64,000 bases of DNA from Gluconobacter morbifer G707 (GTDB lineage Bacteria > Pseudomonadota > Alphaproteobacteria > Acetobacterales > Acetobacteraceae). The translations under genes and the position numbers were made by a program. Position 1 is the first letter of the stretch. Every line of letters begins with the position of its first letter. A model generated the notes under the pieces. The model was not told the DNA's origin, did no database searches, and worked only from the letters and a program-made list of their open reading frames with translations. The DNA lies in contig NZ_AGQV01000001.1 of NCBI RefSeq assembly GCF_000234355.1, positions 1 to 64,000 of the forward strand. The letters are read 5' to 3'. Of the stretch, positions 53,645 to 63,154 are shown piece after piece.

Positions 53645-53839
53645 TCAGTGGCAGCTTTTATTGCTGCTGCCACAGCCGCTGCACCCGCCGCATCCTTTTC
53701 CTTTCGCAGGCACGGTGGAGACGGCTGGAAGCCCGACGCTCGCGCGCAGCTTTCTCCAGCCGGAAGGGAACAGGCGTGCGTACCAGTAAAGACCGGCAAG
53801 ACATACAATCAGGGCAACAACTGCAAATTCGATCATCAT
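53645..53839 (-). CDS. FeoB-associated Cys-rich membrane protein
   Basis: 64 aa: one membrane helix (FAVVALIVCLAGLYWYARLF) and a C-terminal Cys cluster GKGCGGCSGCGSSNKSCH with four Cys. Small Cys-rich proteins of this design follow feoB in many bacteria and are thought to assist ferrous iron transport or its regulation. The first ATG overlaps the feoB stop (ATGA), with GGGAGG just upstream. It is too short for many automatic annotations but convincing from layout. Confidence 0.8.
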   Translation of the reverse strand: MMIEFAVVALIVCLAGLYWYARLFPSGWRKLRASVGLPAVSTVPAKGKGCGGCSGCGSSNKSCH

Positions 53840-55707
53840 GAACCTCCCGTCAGGGCACGTGTGACATGATAGGTGATGAAGGCTGCGATATAGGCCAGCC
53901 CGAACAGATAGGCCGCCGCGCCCAGAACGACTTTCATCGACCGGGTCTCGCGCCGCATGACAGCCAGCGTGGAAATGCACTGGGGCGCGTAGACATACCA
54001 GGCCAGCAGGGAAAAGGCCGTCGCCATGCTCCACTGCGTGGACAGCAGGGGCAGGAGCTTTTCTGCTGCGCCATCGTCCGTGGCGCCGATGGCATAGACG
54101 GTCGCCAGCGCGCTGACGGCCACCTCGCGCGCGGCCAGACCGGGGATGAGGGAGACGCAGATCTGCCAGTTGAAGCCGATCGGTGCGAAGACCGGCTCCA
54201 TCAGATGGCCGATACGTCCCGCCAGACTGTAATCGATGGCCGCCCCTTTCGCGCCCGCAGGGGGCAGGGGAAAGCTGGACAACGCCCAGAGCAGGACGTT
54301 CAGTGAAACGATGATTGTCCCCACGCGGGAGAGGAACATCGTCGCCCGCTGCCACAGGCCAAGCGCAAGACTGCGCAGGTTGGGCCGCCGATAGGGCGGC
54401 AGTTCCAGCAGGAGCGGGTGTTCCTCGGACTTGACGCCCCGCGTCATGATCCGTGCCGCGATGACGCCACTGATGATGGCCACGGCGTAAAGCCCGAACA
54501 GCACCAGCCCCTGAAGCCCCAGAAAGCCGAAAACCCTGCGATGCGGAACAAAGGCTCCGATCAGCAGCGTATAGACCGGCAGCCGGGCCGAGCAGGTCAT
54601 GAGCGGGGCGATCAGGATCGTCACCAGCCGGTCGCGGGGGTTCTGGATGGTGCGGGCGGCCATAATGCCCGGGATGGCGCAGGCGAAGCTGGAGAGAAGC
54701 GGAATGAAGGAACGCCCGCTCAGTCCCGCCAGCGCCATCAGCCTGTCCAGCAGGAAGGCTGCGCGGGGCAGGTAACCGGATTCCTCCAGCGCAAGAATCC
54801 AGAGGAACAGGATCAGGATCTGGGGCAGGAAGACGATGACCGTTCCCGCGCCGGCGATAACGCCATCCGCCAGCAGGCTGTGCAGCACCCCGTCAGGGAG
54901 CGGCTTGAGAACGACCTGCCCGAAGGTGGAGATGCCGCTGTCCAGCGCGTCCATGATCGGCTGCGCCCAGGCGAAGACCGTCTGGAACATGACGAACAGA
55001 ACGACCAGCAGGATGGCTGGTCCCCAGACGGGATGCAGGAAGACGCGGTCCAGCCGGTCCGTCAGCCGGTCGCCGCCCTGGGCGCGTTCCGTGACGTTGG
55101 CGGCAAGGGTGCGCCGGACTTCGGCATGCAGGTCCGTACCCTCAGGCAGAGGATGGGGAACGGACGGGATAGGGCGGTCGAGAGCATCCAGCAGCCCCGT
55201 AACACCCTGCCGGTGCAGGCTGACGATCGGGACGATGGGCATGCCGACAGCAGCCTGAAGACCGGGAATGTCGATCTGCAGGCCTTCCCGTCGGGCTTCG
55301 TCCATCATGTTCAGGGCCACGATGACCGGAACGCCAAGCTGTTTCAGTTCCAGCAGGAAACGCAGATGCAAACGCAGATTCGTGGCGGCGATGACCGCGA
55401 TCAGCAGTTCGGGCCGGGGCTCCGTCGGGTGCCGTCCAAGGCAGACGTCGCGTGTAACGTCTTCATCCGGGCTGGTCGCGGCCAGACTGTAGGCGCCCGG
55501 CAGATCGAGGACACGGACCGCGCGGCCGGAGGGAGTGTTGAAGAAGCCTTCCTTGCGCTCAACCGTCACGCCCGCGTAGTTGGCGACCTTCTGGCGGCTG
55601 CCGGTGAGCTGGTTGAAGAGGGAGGTCTTGCCACAGTTCGGATTGCCGACAAGCGCGATGCGCAGGGCGAGGGCCGCTGTTTCTCCCCCGGACGATAGTG
55701 AAGCCAT
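53836..55707 (-). CDS. feoB: Ferrous iron transporter FeoB
   Basis: 623 aa. The N-terminal G domain has GNPNCGKTSLFNQL (G1), the Thr of YAGVTVERKEG (G2), DLPGAYSL (G3) and ALNMMDEA (G4). A helical spacer follows, then the membrane part with two gate domains; SCSARLPVYTLLIGAFVP-like and SFACAIPGIMAAR contain the conserved Cys of each. It is somewhat shorter than the 773-aa E. coli protein and lacks its C-terminal cytoplasmic tail, replaced by the separate Cys-rich protein. It imports Fe(II) across the inner membrane. Starts three bases after feoA. Confidence 0.93.
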   Translation of the reverse strand: MASLSSGGETAALALRIALVGNPNCGKTSLFNQLTGSRQKVANYAGVTVERKEGFFNTPSGRAVRVLDLPGAYSLAATSPDEDVTRDVCLGRHPTEPRPELLIAVIAATNLRLHLRFLLELKQLGVPVIVALNMMDEARREGLQIDIPGLQAAVGMPIVPIVSLHRQGVTGLLDALDRPIPSVPHPLPEGTDLHAEVRRTLAANVTERAQGGDRLTDRLDRVFLHPVWGPAILLVVLFVMFQTVFAWAQPIMDALDSGISTFGQVVLKPLPDGVLHSLLADGVIAGAGTVIVFLPQILILFLWILALEESGYLPRAAFLLDRLMALAGLSGRSFIPLLSSFACAIPGIMAARTIQNPRDRLVTILIAPLMTCSARLPVYTLLIGAFVPHRRVFGFLGLQGLVLFGLYAVAIISGVIAARIMTRGVKSEEHPLLLELPPYRRPNLRSLALGLWQRATMFLSRVGTIIVSLNVLLWALSSFPLPPAGAKGAAIDYSLAGRIGHLMEPVFAPIGFNWQICVSLIPGLAAREVAVSALATVYAIGATDDGAAEKLLPLLSTQWSMATAFSLLAWYVYAPQCISTLAVMRRETRSMKVVLGAAAYLFGLAYIAAFITYHVTRALTGGS

Positions 55708-55710
55708 GCG

Positions 55711-55953
55711 TCAGAAGCTGGTGCGCAGACCGATGCGGGCCGCTTCCCCCTTGCGCAGTGCGAAGCGTGATGTCCCGAGCCGGACCGCGATGGGATCTCC
55801 GCCCATCGGACCCGTGGCGACGACCTGTACTTCCTCCCCGGGCACAAATCCCAGCTCCCCCAGTCGGGTAGCGATCGGATCAAGCGTGGCGCGCTGTTCG
55901 ATCCGCTCGATGACGGCGTGCCCTCCCTTGGGAAGGGTATCCAGATACAACAT
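55711..55953 (-). CDS. feoA: FeoA, SH3-like partner of FeoB
   Basis: 80 aa. ATRLGELGFVPGEEVQVVA and GDPIAVRLGTSRFALRKGEA are the two halves of the FeoA SH3-like domain. It is a small cytoplasmic protein that supports FeoB. First gene of the feoA-feoB-Cys-rich operon. Confidence 0.92.
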   Translation of the reverse strand: MLYLDTLPKGGHAVIERIEQRATLDPIATRLGELGFVPGEEVQVVATGPMGGDPIAVRLGTSRFALRKGEAARIGLRTSF

Positions 55954-56042
55954 CAGTTCCGTACCTCAGATTTCTGCGGGGAAGAGTCCTGTCTTCCGGC
56001 TTTTTCCTAGATAGGCCCATCCGTTTCCACGGGAAAGGGGAA

Positions 56043-56058
56043 CTGAGAATTAATTGCA
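56043..56058 (-). promoter_or_regulatory. Candidate Fur-type box before feoA
   Basis: On the minus strand the site reads tgcaattaattctcag, close to natural Fur boxes that contain the AATTATTCTCA half. It lies about 90 bases upstream of feoA. Iron control of feo operons is general, but this particular box is a prediction by eye. Confidence 0.4.
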
Positions 56059-56223
56059 GGACATGTTGGGCCGAACCCCCGTTCCATGCCATTCGGGGCC
56101 TTTTCCGGAACTGTGGAAGAAACGGTTCCCTTAGTCTGGAACCGATGCCGGGGCGTGACGTGAATGGTTAAACGAAGATGAGAATGATAGTAAGAGCACT
56201 CCAGCAATGAAGGGATCACGCGC

Positions 56224-56586
56224 ATGACTTTGGCATCCCGACCATCCGGTGACCGCAGGGAATCCTGTGAATCCTGTAAGGATGAGACCGAAACCGGATT
56301 GGTTCTGGACACAAGACGCGTCGAGCAACCCCGGAAAAAAGCGCTCATGAACCGTATGCGACGCATTGAGGGACAGATGGGGGGTGTCCTCAACATGATT
56401 GAGGATGACCGATACTGCGTGGATATCCTGACCCAGATTTCCGCCATAAAATCCGCACTGGACGGGGTAGCGATCCAGATCCTGACCACTCATGCCAACG
56501 GATGCGTCCGCAAGGCCGTGCAGGATGATGGTGGCGGGGAAGCGATCGATGAACTGATGCAGGTCGTGCGCCGGATGATGCGCTGA
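56224..56586 (+). CDS. csoR: CsoR-type copper-sensing repressor
   Basis: 120 aa of the CsoR/RcnR/FrmR (DUF156) all-helical family: MRRIEGQMGGVLNMIEDDRY, then CVDIL and THANGCVRKA. The Cys in YCVDIL is followed by His 25 residues later and by Cys 29 residues later, exactly the Cys-His-Cys spacing of copper-sensing CsoR. The first about 38 residues with CESCKD are an extra N-terminal tail. Cu(I) binding releases it from GC-rich operators; such a site is at 60091-60111 before the copper operon, whose distal end lies right next to this gene. AAGGGA precedes the start. Confidence 0.87.
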   Translation: MTLASRPSGDRRESCESCKDETETGLVLDTRRVEQPRKKALMNRMRRIEGQMGGVLNMIEDDRYCVDILTQISAIKSALDGVAIQILTTHANGCVRKAVQDDGGGEAIDELMQVVRRMMR

Positions 56587-56602
56587 CCGCTTCCCGCTGG
56601 CT

Positions 56603-56878
56603 TTAACGGTCGAGCGTGGCGTCCGGCGCCATGTCGGAGCGGGTGTCGCCCATTGTCATGACCCGGCAGGCCTGAAGCTGCTGCTTCATCTGCGGTGTCA
56701 GGGAATGCATCTGTTTTTGCATCGTCTGAAGCCTGTCACAGAGCTCCATCTGCTGATCCATGCTCAGCCCTGCCAGCGGACTGTTGCCCTGAGCAGGGGG
56801 CGGCGCGGTTTTTGACGGGGCCGCCTGTGCAGCGCTGAATGTCGCGGCCGCAACAAGGGCCAAAAGGAGTCCGCTCAT
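56603..56878 (-). CDS. Small periplasmic protein of the copper operon
   Basis: 91 aa. A signal peptide (SGLLLALVAAATFSAAQA) is followed by a Pro-rich stretch and a helical domain with SMDQQMELCDRLQTMQKQMH, which is Met- and Gln-rich with two Cys and one His. It could bind copper weakly in the periplasm. The start at 56878 is set by the signal peptide; the frame to 56941 is not needed. Last gene of the operon after copB. I do not recognise a named family. Confidence 0.6.
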   Translation of the reverse strand: MSGLLLALVAAATFSAAQAAPSKTAPPPAQGNSPLAGLSMDQQMELCDRLQTMQKQMHSLTPQMKQQLQACRVMTMGDTRSDMAPDATLDR

Positions 56879-56940
56879 AGGTGATCCCGTTCTTCTGGAA
56901 ATAATGGGAATGAGGGTATTAAAGCCGCGGGGCAGTGACA

Positions 56941-57732
56941 TCAGAACCAGCTCCTGATGCCGAAGCTGAAGCGGACAGAGCCGGTGTCATCGTGCTGGTC
57001 ATGGATGATGCGGCGCGCCTGTGTGAGATAGCCGGAATAGGTGACGGCCACGTAAGGCGCGAACTTGCGCCAAAGCTCGTAACGCAGCCTTAATCCGGCA
57101 TCGACATCCGACAGCCCGGCGCCGACCTGCCGTCCGGCATCGGATTTGGTGTAAAGATTGAACTCGGCCTGCGGCTGAAGGATCAGGCGGTTCGTCAGAA
57201 GGAAATCGTAGGACCCTTCAACACGTGCGGCGAAACGCCCGCGGTCACTGACATAGCCGGTCGCCTGGAACTCGAACTGGTACAGCGCCAGCCCCTGCAC
57301 GCCAAAAGCCCCCCAGGTGCGTGTCGGCCCATCATCGAGATCCAGCCTGACACCGCCCTGAAGGTTCCAGTAGCGTGAAATGGCCCGGTCATAGAGCAGT
57401 TCATGGTCGCCATCATGCAGACGGCTTTTTTCCAGAGTGCCTTCGGTCTTGAGCCAAACCCTGTTGTAATCTCCGCCAAACCAGGCTTCCCCGTCCCAGC
57501 GGAAATCCGAATTGCCGGGGGCATAGCGGCCTTCGAACTCGTCAAGAATGCCATGAAACCACGTGGCCTGATCCATCATGATGGGAGACATGCCGTTGAG
57601 ATGCGTCACCGCCCCCGGCACGGCGGCATCCGCAGCATGATAGACCGTACCATCGGTGGCAAAAGCCGGTCCGGAAAGCAGAGCCAGCAGCGTCCCGGCG
57701 GCTGCGATGGACAGGGACAGGCGCTGTCTCAT
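56941..57732 (-). CDS. copB: Outer-membrane copper resistance protein CopB/PcoB
   Basis: 263 aa with a signal peptide (LSIAAAGTLLALLSGPAFA). The CopB domain is marked by FHGILDEFEGRYAPGNSDFR, WDGEAWFGGDYNRVWLKTEG and, at the end, SVRFSFGIRSWF with a terminal Phe as in barrel proteins. PcoB/CopB lies in the outer membrane and helps sequester or move copper. It lacks the Met-rich N-terminal repeat of long CopB forms. The start at 57732 overlaps the copA stop (ATGA). Confidence 0.87.
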   Translation of the reverse strand: MRQRLSLSIAAAGTLLALLSGPAFATDGTVYHAADAAVPGAVTHLNGMSPIMMDQATWFHGILDEFEGRYAPGNSDFRWDGEAWFGGDYNRVWLKTEGTLEKSRLHDGDHELLYDRAISRYWNLQGGVRLDLDDGPTRTWGAFGVQGLALYQFEFQATGYVSDRGRFAARVEGSYDFLLTNRLILQPQAEFNLYTKSDAGRQVGAGLSDVDAGLRLRYELWRKFAPYVAVTYSGYLTQARRIIHDQHDDTGSVRFSFGIRSWF

Positions 57733-59546
57733 GCCACTACCACAGTCCGGAACATGCCCGTGTCCATGTGATAGAGAAGGTGGCAGTGAAACGCCCACAT
57801 TCCGGGCGTATCGGCCGTCACGAGGTAATGCAGCTTCGAGCCGGGCTGGGAAATGATGGTGTGTTTGTAAGGGCGGTAATCGTCCTGTCCGTTTTCCAGT
57901 TCGCTCCACAGGCCATGGAGATGGATCGGATGTTCCATCATGGTGTCATTGATGAGGGTGAAGCGGACACGCTCTCCCAGTTTCAGGCGGATCGGTCCGG
58001 ATTCCGAGAATTTCCGTCCATTGAAGCCCCAGATATAGCGCTCCATGTTCCCTGTCAGATGCAGGATGATCTCGCGCGTCGGCGGTCGGCGGTCTGCGCC
58101 GGGTCGTGTGGCACGCAACTGCCGGTAGTTCAGAACGCACCGTCCGTTGCGCTCAAGGCCATCACCGGGGCTGCCCGTGCGGTCGACCGGCATCGTGGCA
58201 ATGTTCTGGTTTTCCACATTCAGAGGAGGAGGGCCCGGATCATCCACTTCCAGTGCCGGCATGGGCATGGAACCCATGTGGTGCATGTCCATGCCTTTCA
58301 TGTGGTCCATCCGTGACATGTCCATGCCCGGCATGTCGTCCATTCCGTGGTCTGTTGCGTGCATGTCGGACATATCCATGCCCTTCATGCTTTCGCCGGG
58401 CTTCATATTGCCCATTCCCATGTCGACCATGCTGCGCATGGGGCGCGGGTCCATCGGCGGGACAGGCGCGCTCAGGCCGGGGCGGGCGGTAAGGGTGCCA
58501 CGTGCATAACCGGTCCGATCCTCGCTCTGGGCGAAGATCGCATAGGCGCGGTCTTCCTTCGGCTGCACGATGACGTCATAGGTTTCCGCTACGCCAATGC
58601 GGAATTCATCAACCGGAACGGGCTCCACGTCATTGCCGTCGGCCTGCACCACCAGCATTTCAAGGCCGGGAATGCGGATATCGAAGAACGTCATGGTGGC
58701 GCCGTTGATGAAGCGCAGGCGTACCCGCTCGCCGGGATGGAAAAGGCCGCTCCAGTCCATGTCCGGGGCATGGCCGTTCAGGGTATAGGTGTAGATCACG
58801 CCCGAGACGTCCGAAATGTCCGTGGCGGCCATGTTCATGCGCGACCAGGCCAGACGGTCTTTCAGGGCCGCTATGGCGCTCCCGGCCGCATGCGCCTCTT
58901 TCGGGAAGGAGGCCGCCGTGCGCTGGCGGAATGTATAATAGTCATCCTGCATCTTGAGGTTGCTGGCGATGTCATGAGGCATGACATCGGTCCATTCCCC
59001 CAGGAAGATGACGTAATCCCGGTCACAGGCATTCGGGTCTGGGCGGCGCGGGTCGATAATGATAGCGCCATAAAGGCCCGTCGCTTCCTGCATTCCGGAA
59101 TGGCTGTGATACCAGTAGGTGCCGCTCTGATGGATCCGGAATCGGTAGGGAAAGGTTTCGCCGGGCCTGATGCCCCGGAAACTGAGGCCCGGCACGCCAT
59201 CCATATCGGCCGGGACGCGGATGCCATGCCAATGGATGGATGTGTCCTCATCCAGCGCATTGGTGACATTGAGTGTGACGGTGTCTCCCTGCCGCCATCT
59301 CAGGATGGGACCCGGCACCGTGCCGCCAATACAGGGCGCATGCATGGATTTGCCATCCAGCGTGATGTGGCGCGCTCCAACGCGCAGGTCCCACCGCGCG
59401 GATGGCCCGGCGGGTGGAACGCCGGTGGAGGCGTGCGTGATGGCATGACCGGACCGGGGCAGGAACCCTGCGCCGACGCCAGCCCCAAGCCCCGTGACGA
59501 AGCGACGGCGTGTCAGGCCACCCTTCAGGGAAGGAAAGATCGACAT
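57729..59546 (-). CDS. copA: Periplasmic multicopper oxidase CopA/PcoA
   Basis: 605 aa. A Tat signal LTRRRFVTGLGAGVGAGFLP directs folded export. Copper ligands are in SIHWHGIRVP, TYWYHSHSG, HPIHLHGLW and HCHLLYHMDTGMF (T1/T2/T3 sites; the axial Met follows). Between residues about 370 and 440 there is a Met/His/Asp-rich segment with repeats of the type MDMSDMH, MPGMDMSRMDHM and MDMHHM, a copper-binding region. It oxidises Cu(I) to less toxic Cu(II). Complete family length. It precedes copB with overlap. Confidence 0.92.
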   Translation of the reverse strand: MSIFPSLKGGLTRRRFVTGLGAGVGAGFLPRSGHAITHASTGVPPAGPSARWDLRVGARHITLDGKSMHAPCIGGTVPGPILRWRQGDTVTLNVTNALDEDTSIHWHGIRVPADMDGVPGLSFRGIRPGETFPYRFRIHQSGTYWYHSHSGMQEATGLYGAIIIDPRRPDPNACDRDYVIFLGEWTDVMPHDIASNLKMQDDYYTFRQRTAASFPKEAHAAGSAIAALKDRLAWSRMNMAATDISDVSGVIYTYTLNGHAPDMDWSGLFHPGERVRLRFINGATMTFFDIRIPGLEMLVVQADGNDVEPVPVDEFRIGVAETYDVIVQPKEDRAYAIFAQSEDRTGYARGTLTARPGLSAPVPPMDPRPMRSMVDMGMGNMKPGESMKGMDMSDMHATDHGMDDMPGMDMSRMDHMKGMDMHHMGSMPMPALEVDDPGPPPLNVENQNIATMPVDRTGSPGDGLERNGRCVLNYRQLRATRPGADRRPPTREIILHLTGNMERYIWGFNGRKFSESGPIRLKLGERVRFTLINDTMMEHPIHLHGLWSELENGQDDYRPYKHTIISQPGSKLHYLVTADTPGMWAFHCHLLYHMDTGMFRTVVVA

Positions 59547-59634
59547 ATGCTGAAAAACCGTAAAGCAGGCCGTGAAATCCGCATTCCCGGCAGAGGGAAT
59601 GCAGGCGCGGTCAGACTGCGACCCTGAAAGGATC

Positions 59635-60063
59635 TCAGACGGTCAGCGGTTTTGGCGGCGGGGAGGCCGGAATCCGGTCGGTTCCGTGCAAAGGCGGCGG
59701 TATGACCTGCACGAGAATATGCGCTCTCCAGAGCGGGTCCGGAACGGCTTCTGTCTCGGTCAGTGTCAGGAGCGGCTCTCCGCAGGAGACACGGACGTGG
59801 CAGCAGCTCCCACCATGGGAAGAGGCATGCCGCGGTGTCATGACCATCGCATGGGAAGAACAGGATGGCATGGCGACAGGCCGGGACGAGCAGTGCGTCA
59901 TGTGCCGCATGGCGGAAGATTGCATCGAGGCTGCCTGAACCGGAAGAGCGGTTGCAAGCAGCCCCACCTGCATCAGCAGGCAGGCCACGAGGCCGATCCA
60001 TATCCGGACATGCATCCTGCGCATCTTGGCTTCCCGGTTGTTGCGGTCGGGCATGTTGTTCAT
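59635..60063 (-). CDS. Exported His/Met/Cys-rich protein at head of copper operon
   Basis: 142 aa. It has a hydrophobic signal segment (IWIGLVACLLMQVGLLATAL) after a basic N-terminus, then a region rich in Met, His and Cys (SSAMRHMTHCSS, PSCSSHAMVMTPRH, GSCCHVRVSCGE), and a Pro-rich tail. The composition suggests copper binding outside the cytoplasm. GAGG directly precedes the ATG. It is the first gene behind the CsoR-like operator and is followed after 88 bases by copA. No known family is recognised with confidence; DUF2946-like proteins are similar in plan. Confidence 0.6.
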   Translation of the reverse strand: MNNMPDRNNREAKMRRMHVRIWIGLVACLLMQVGLLATALPVQAASMQSSAMRHMTHCSSRPVAMPSCSSHAMVMTPRHASSHGGSCCHVRVSCGEPLLTLTETEAVPDPLWRAHILVQVIPPPLHGTDRIPASPPPKPLTV

Positions 60064-60090
60064 GCCTCTTTCTGTTTTACAAGACGATTT

Positions 60091-60111
60091 TATACCCGGG
60101 GGGGGTGTATA
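60091..60111 (-). promoter_or_regulatory. CsoR-like operator of the copper operon
   Basis: The site tataccc at 60091-60097, a run of G, and gtgtata at 60105-60111 form a GC-centred pseudo-palindrome with TATA flanks, as in CsoR operators. It lies 28 bases before the first gene of the minus-strand copper operon, where a bound repressor would block the promoter. Confidence 0.6.
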
Positions 60112-60766
60112 AAGGAAGGTGAAATCTTATGTCAGGGTTCTGTTCCGGAGCGGGACGCAAGGTCATTATCCCGTGATATGTCATCATTTTTAATGCTTCG
60201 GAAAAGCCGGGAATATACGGAATCAGGACGCTTATGAAAATGATGAGATGTCAGATCATATCATGACCTGAGAAATGCCCGCTCAGGATATTCATGAAGG
60301 CACAGGAGACCATGGACCGGGCGCTGCCCCACCTGACTGTCGGGGAAATACCCCGCGAAGGCAACAGATCACTTGCGGGAGACACTGGAAGAGTCCAGCA
60401 GCTTTCTGACGTAACGGGTGTTCTGCAAAGCGGGCAGATCACAGCCCTCTGCGACCCGGAGCACACTGAGGAAGATTGTGGAGGAAACGGAATTCGATCC
60501 CCTCCAGGCGTCGCCGTCCGCTCCGTTTGCAGGCAGGATAGACATATGACATCCGGTTTGCAGGAAAATGCGCCGGGTATCGGGCCAAAAACGGACAAGC
60601 CACCTGTCCGGATGCAGATTTACTAAATCCGTTATCATGACGCCGGACAGCGCCATCAGATGGAACCGGTGGAGAGGAAGCTGGGGGTCACAGACGGCTC
60701 TGAAAACAGGGGTATGGTGTTCCCGTTATCTTTTCCCCCCAATCCCCGTCGCAAAGGATGTCTGGA
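60112..60766. other. Divergent region between copper operon and copper ATPase
   Basis: 655 bases holding the promoters of both copper units. Short frames on both strands (for example minus 60369-60656 and plus 60294-60626) do not resemble known proteins. A minus-strand segment reading DLPALQNTRYVRKLLDSSS has a protein-like look and could be a remnant. No second CsoR site or clear CueR site was seen before the ATPase. Confidence 0.35.
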
Positions 60767-63154
60767 ATGACAGAAACAGTCAGCCTTCCCATCGAAGGCA
60801 TGAGCTGCGCGGCCTGTGCGGCGCGGATCGAAAAGGTTCTGAACCGGAAGCCGGGCGTACAGGCAAATGTCAATTTCGCTACCGAACGTGCGCAGGTCTC
60901 GCTGGACGGGAAGAAAACCTCTCTCAGCGATGTCATCGGCGCGATCCGGAAAGCGGGCTTTTCCGTGGAGGAACAGACGGTCCGGCTGTCCCTGACTGGC
61001 ATGAGCTGCGCGGCCTGTGCGGCACGGATCGAGAAGGTGTTGAACCGTCTGCCCTCGGTGGAAGCAAGCGTCAATCTCGCGACGGAACAGGCGCAGGTGC
61101 GCTACACGTCCGGTGTCGTCAGTGTCAGTGACCTGATCGCGAAGATCGGAAAAGCAGGGTACGGCGCGACCCGGCTGGACGAGGACGCGCAGGACAACCC
61201 ACAGGCGCGCCGAGACGCGCTCTGGCAGCATGAGCGCAACCGTTTCATCCTGACTGCCGTGCTCGCCGCCCCTCTCTTCGTGGAAATGTTCGGAATGGCT
61301 TTCGGGCAGATGGACATCATCCCCCGCTGGCTGCAGTTCGTCTCCGCGACGCTGGTGCAGGTGGTGGGTGGGGCACATCTGTACCGGGGCGCCTGGAACG
61401 CCCTCCGTGGCGGGGGCGCGAACATGGACGTCCTGGTCGTACTGGGGACCTCTATTGCGTGGCTGTTCAGTACGGTTGTGCTGCTCTTCGACCTGAATCA
61501 GCCTCTCTATTTTGAAGCCAGCGCCGCAATTATCACCCTGATCGGTCTGGGCAGGCTGATGGAGGCCCGGGCAAAAAACCGCACCGGCGCAGGACTGGAA
61601 CGACTGCTGGCGCTTCAGCCGCAGATGGCGCATGTGGAGCGCAACGGAACGGCTAGGGATCTGCCCGTGGCGGATGTTCTGGTCGGGGACATCCTTGTCG
61701 TCCGCCCGGGTGAAAGCGTGCCGGTGGATGGCCGGATCGTGGACGGTGAATCCGAAATCAGCGAAGCCATGCTGACGGGCGAAAGCGTTCCGGTTCTCAA
61801 AGGCGTGGGGGCAGATGTCTTCGGCGGCACGGTCAATGCCAATGGCGTCCTGCGGATACAGGTCACCGGGGTCGGCGCGGATACGGCACTGGCGCATATC
61901 GTACGCATGGTGGAGCAGGCGCAAGGCTCCAAGGCGAATGTCCAGCGTCTGGCGGACAAGGTGTCCGGCGTGTTCGTGCCTGTGGTGGTGGGGATTGCGG
62001 CGCTGACCTTCGTGCTGGGATGGGCGATCACGGGATCGGCGACGTGGAGCCTTGTCTCCGCCGTGTCCGTTCTGGTCATCGCCTGTCCCTGCTCACTTGG
62101 TCTTGCCACGCCAACGGCCATCATGGTCGGGACCGGTCGCGGCGCGCAGGCGGGCATTCTCTTTCGCAACGCCGACGCATTGGAGCGGGCGGAAAAGATC
62201 ACGACCCTGATCGTGGACAAGACGGGCACGCTGACGGAAGGGCGGCCTTCCGTCTCGGCCGTCTATCCCGCACGGAACGTCCCGTCGGCCCGTCTGCTGG
62301 AAGTGGCGTCCGCGCTCGAGCAGGACTCCGAACATCCGCTGGCGCGGGCCGTAGTGAGCTATGCACAGGAACATGGCATCCCCGCCCGGGCGGTCCAGGC
62401 GTTCACCGCCCTTCCCGGCCAGGGGGTGACGGCCCGTCTGGACGGGGAGGAAGTGCGGCTCGGTTCTCCGAAATTCATTCAGGACGCCGGGTTCGGACTG
62501 GACGAACTGCCGGTTCTGGCTCTGGAGCATGAAGGCAATACGGTAATTGCCGTAACGCAGGGCAAGACCCTTCTGGGGATGATCGCCCTGTCCGATGAAC
62601 TGCGCCCCGATGCCCTGACGACCGTTTCGGCGCTCCGGAAGCGGGGTGTGCGTATGATCATGCTGACAGGAGACAACGAGCGCGTGGCGGCTCTGATCGC
62701 GCGGCGTCTTGGAATACAGGATTATCTGGCCGGGGTGCTTCCCGCTGACAAGGCAGACGCCGTCACACGCTATCGCGCCGAAAACCGGACTGTCGGCATG
62801 GTGGGCGACGGAATCAATGATGCCCCCGCCCTGGCGGCGGCGGATGTCGGCTTTGCGATTGGCGCTGGTTCAGCGGTTGCGCTGGATACGGCCGACATTG
62901 TGCTGATGAAAAGCGAACTTCAGAGCGTCCTGGATGCGATTTCCCTGTCGCATGCGACCCTATCCAAGATCCGCCAGAATCTGTTTTTCGCCTTCATCTA
63001 CAATGTTCTGGGGCTGCCGCTGGCGGCGTTCGGGCTGCTGAATCCCGTTGTCGCCGGTGCGGCCATGGCAATGAGTTCCGTGTCCGTCGTCAGCAATTCG
63101 CTGCTGCTCAACCGCTGGAAGCCGCTGCCCGTTCACGCTGAAGGGGGCAGATGA
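60767..63154 (+). CDS. copA: Cu(I)-exporting P-type ATPase with two HMA domains
   Basis: 795 aa. Two N-terminal heavy-metal domains share the identical stretch [17 protein letters not shown], 67 residues apart. The P1B core contains TGES (phosphatase), [11 protein letters not shown] (CPC metal site in helix 6), DKTGTLTEG (phosphorylated Asp), TGDN and [10 protein letters not shown]. The C-terminal helix carries NxxxYN-type IYNVLG and [17 protein letters not shown], fitting the Cu(I) class P1B-1. It pumps Cu(I) from cytoplasm to periplasm, where the multicopper oxidase works. The start at 60767 is preferred because AAGGA stands eight bases upstream; ATG at 60758 is too close to it. Named copA by P-type convention; distinct from the oxidase at 57729. 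Confidence 0.92.
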   Translation: MTETVSLPIEGMSCAACAARIEKVLNRKPGVQANVNFATERAQVSLDGKKTSLSDVIGAIRKAGFSVEEQTVRLSLTGMSCAACAARIEKVLNRLPSVEASVNLATEQAQVRYTSGVVSVSDLIAKIGKAGYGATRLDEDAQDNPQARRDALWQHERNRFILTAVLAAPLFVEMFGMAFGQMDIIPRWLQFVSATLVQVVGGAHLYRGAWNALRGGGANMDVLVVLGTSIAWLFSTVVLLFDLNQPLYFEASAAIITLIGLGRLMEARAKNRTGAGLERLLALQPQMAHVERNGTARDLPVADVLVGDILVVRPGESVPVDGRIVDGESEISEAMLTGESVPVLKGVGADVFGGTVNANGVLRIQVTGVGADTALAHIVRMVEQAQGSKANVQRLADKVSGVFVPVVVGIAALTFVLGWAITGSATWSLVSAVSVLVIACPCSLGLATPTAIMVGTGRGAQAGILFRNADALERAEKITTLIVDKTGTLTEGRPSVSAVYPARNVPSARLLEVASALEQDSEHPLARAVVSYAQEHGIPARAVQAFTALPGQGVTARLDGEEVRLGSPKFIQDAGFGLDELPVLALEHEGNTVIAVTQGKTLLGMIALSDELRPDALTTVSALRKRGVRMIMLTGDNERVAALIARRLGIQDYLAGVLPADKADAVTRYRAENRTVGMVGDGINDAPALAAADVGFAIGAGSAVALDTADIVLMKSELQSVLDAISLSHATLSKIRQNLFFAFIYNVLGLPLAAFGLLNPVVAGAAMAMSSVSVVSNSLLLNRWKPLPVHAEGGR

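Noticed and set aside
54418-55698. 426-codon open frame antisense to feoB
   Set aside because: It mirrors the codon bias of feoB, has no ribosome site and encodes a low-complexity Arg/Gln/Asp-rich product.
56177-56193. Fur-like sequence atgagaatgatagta before csoR
   Set aside because: It has only a weak half-site, and copper-sensing csoR would not be expected to need iron control.
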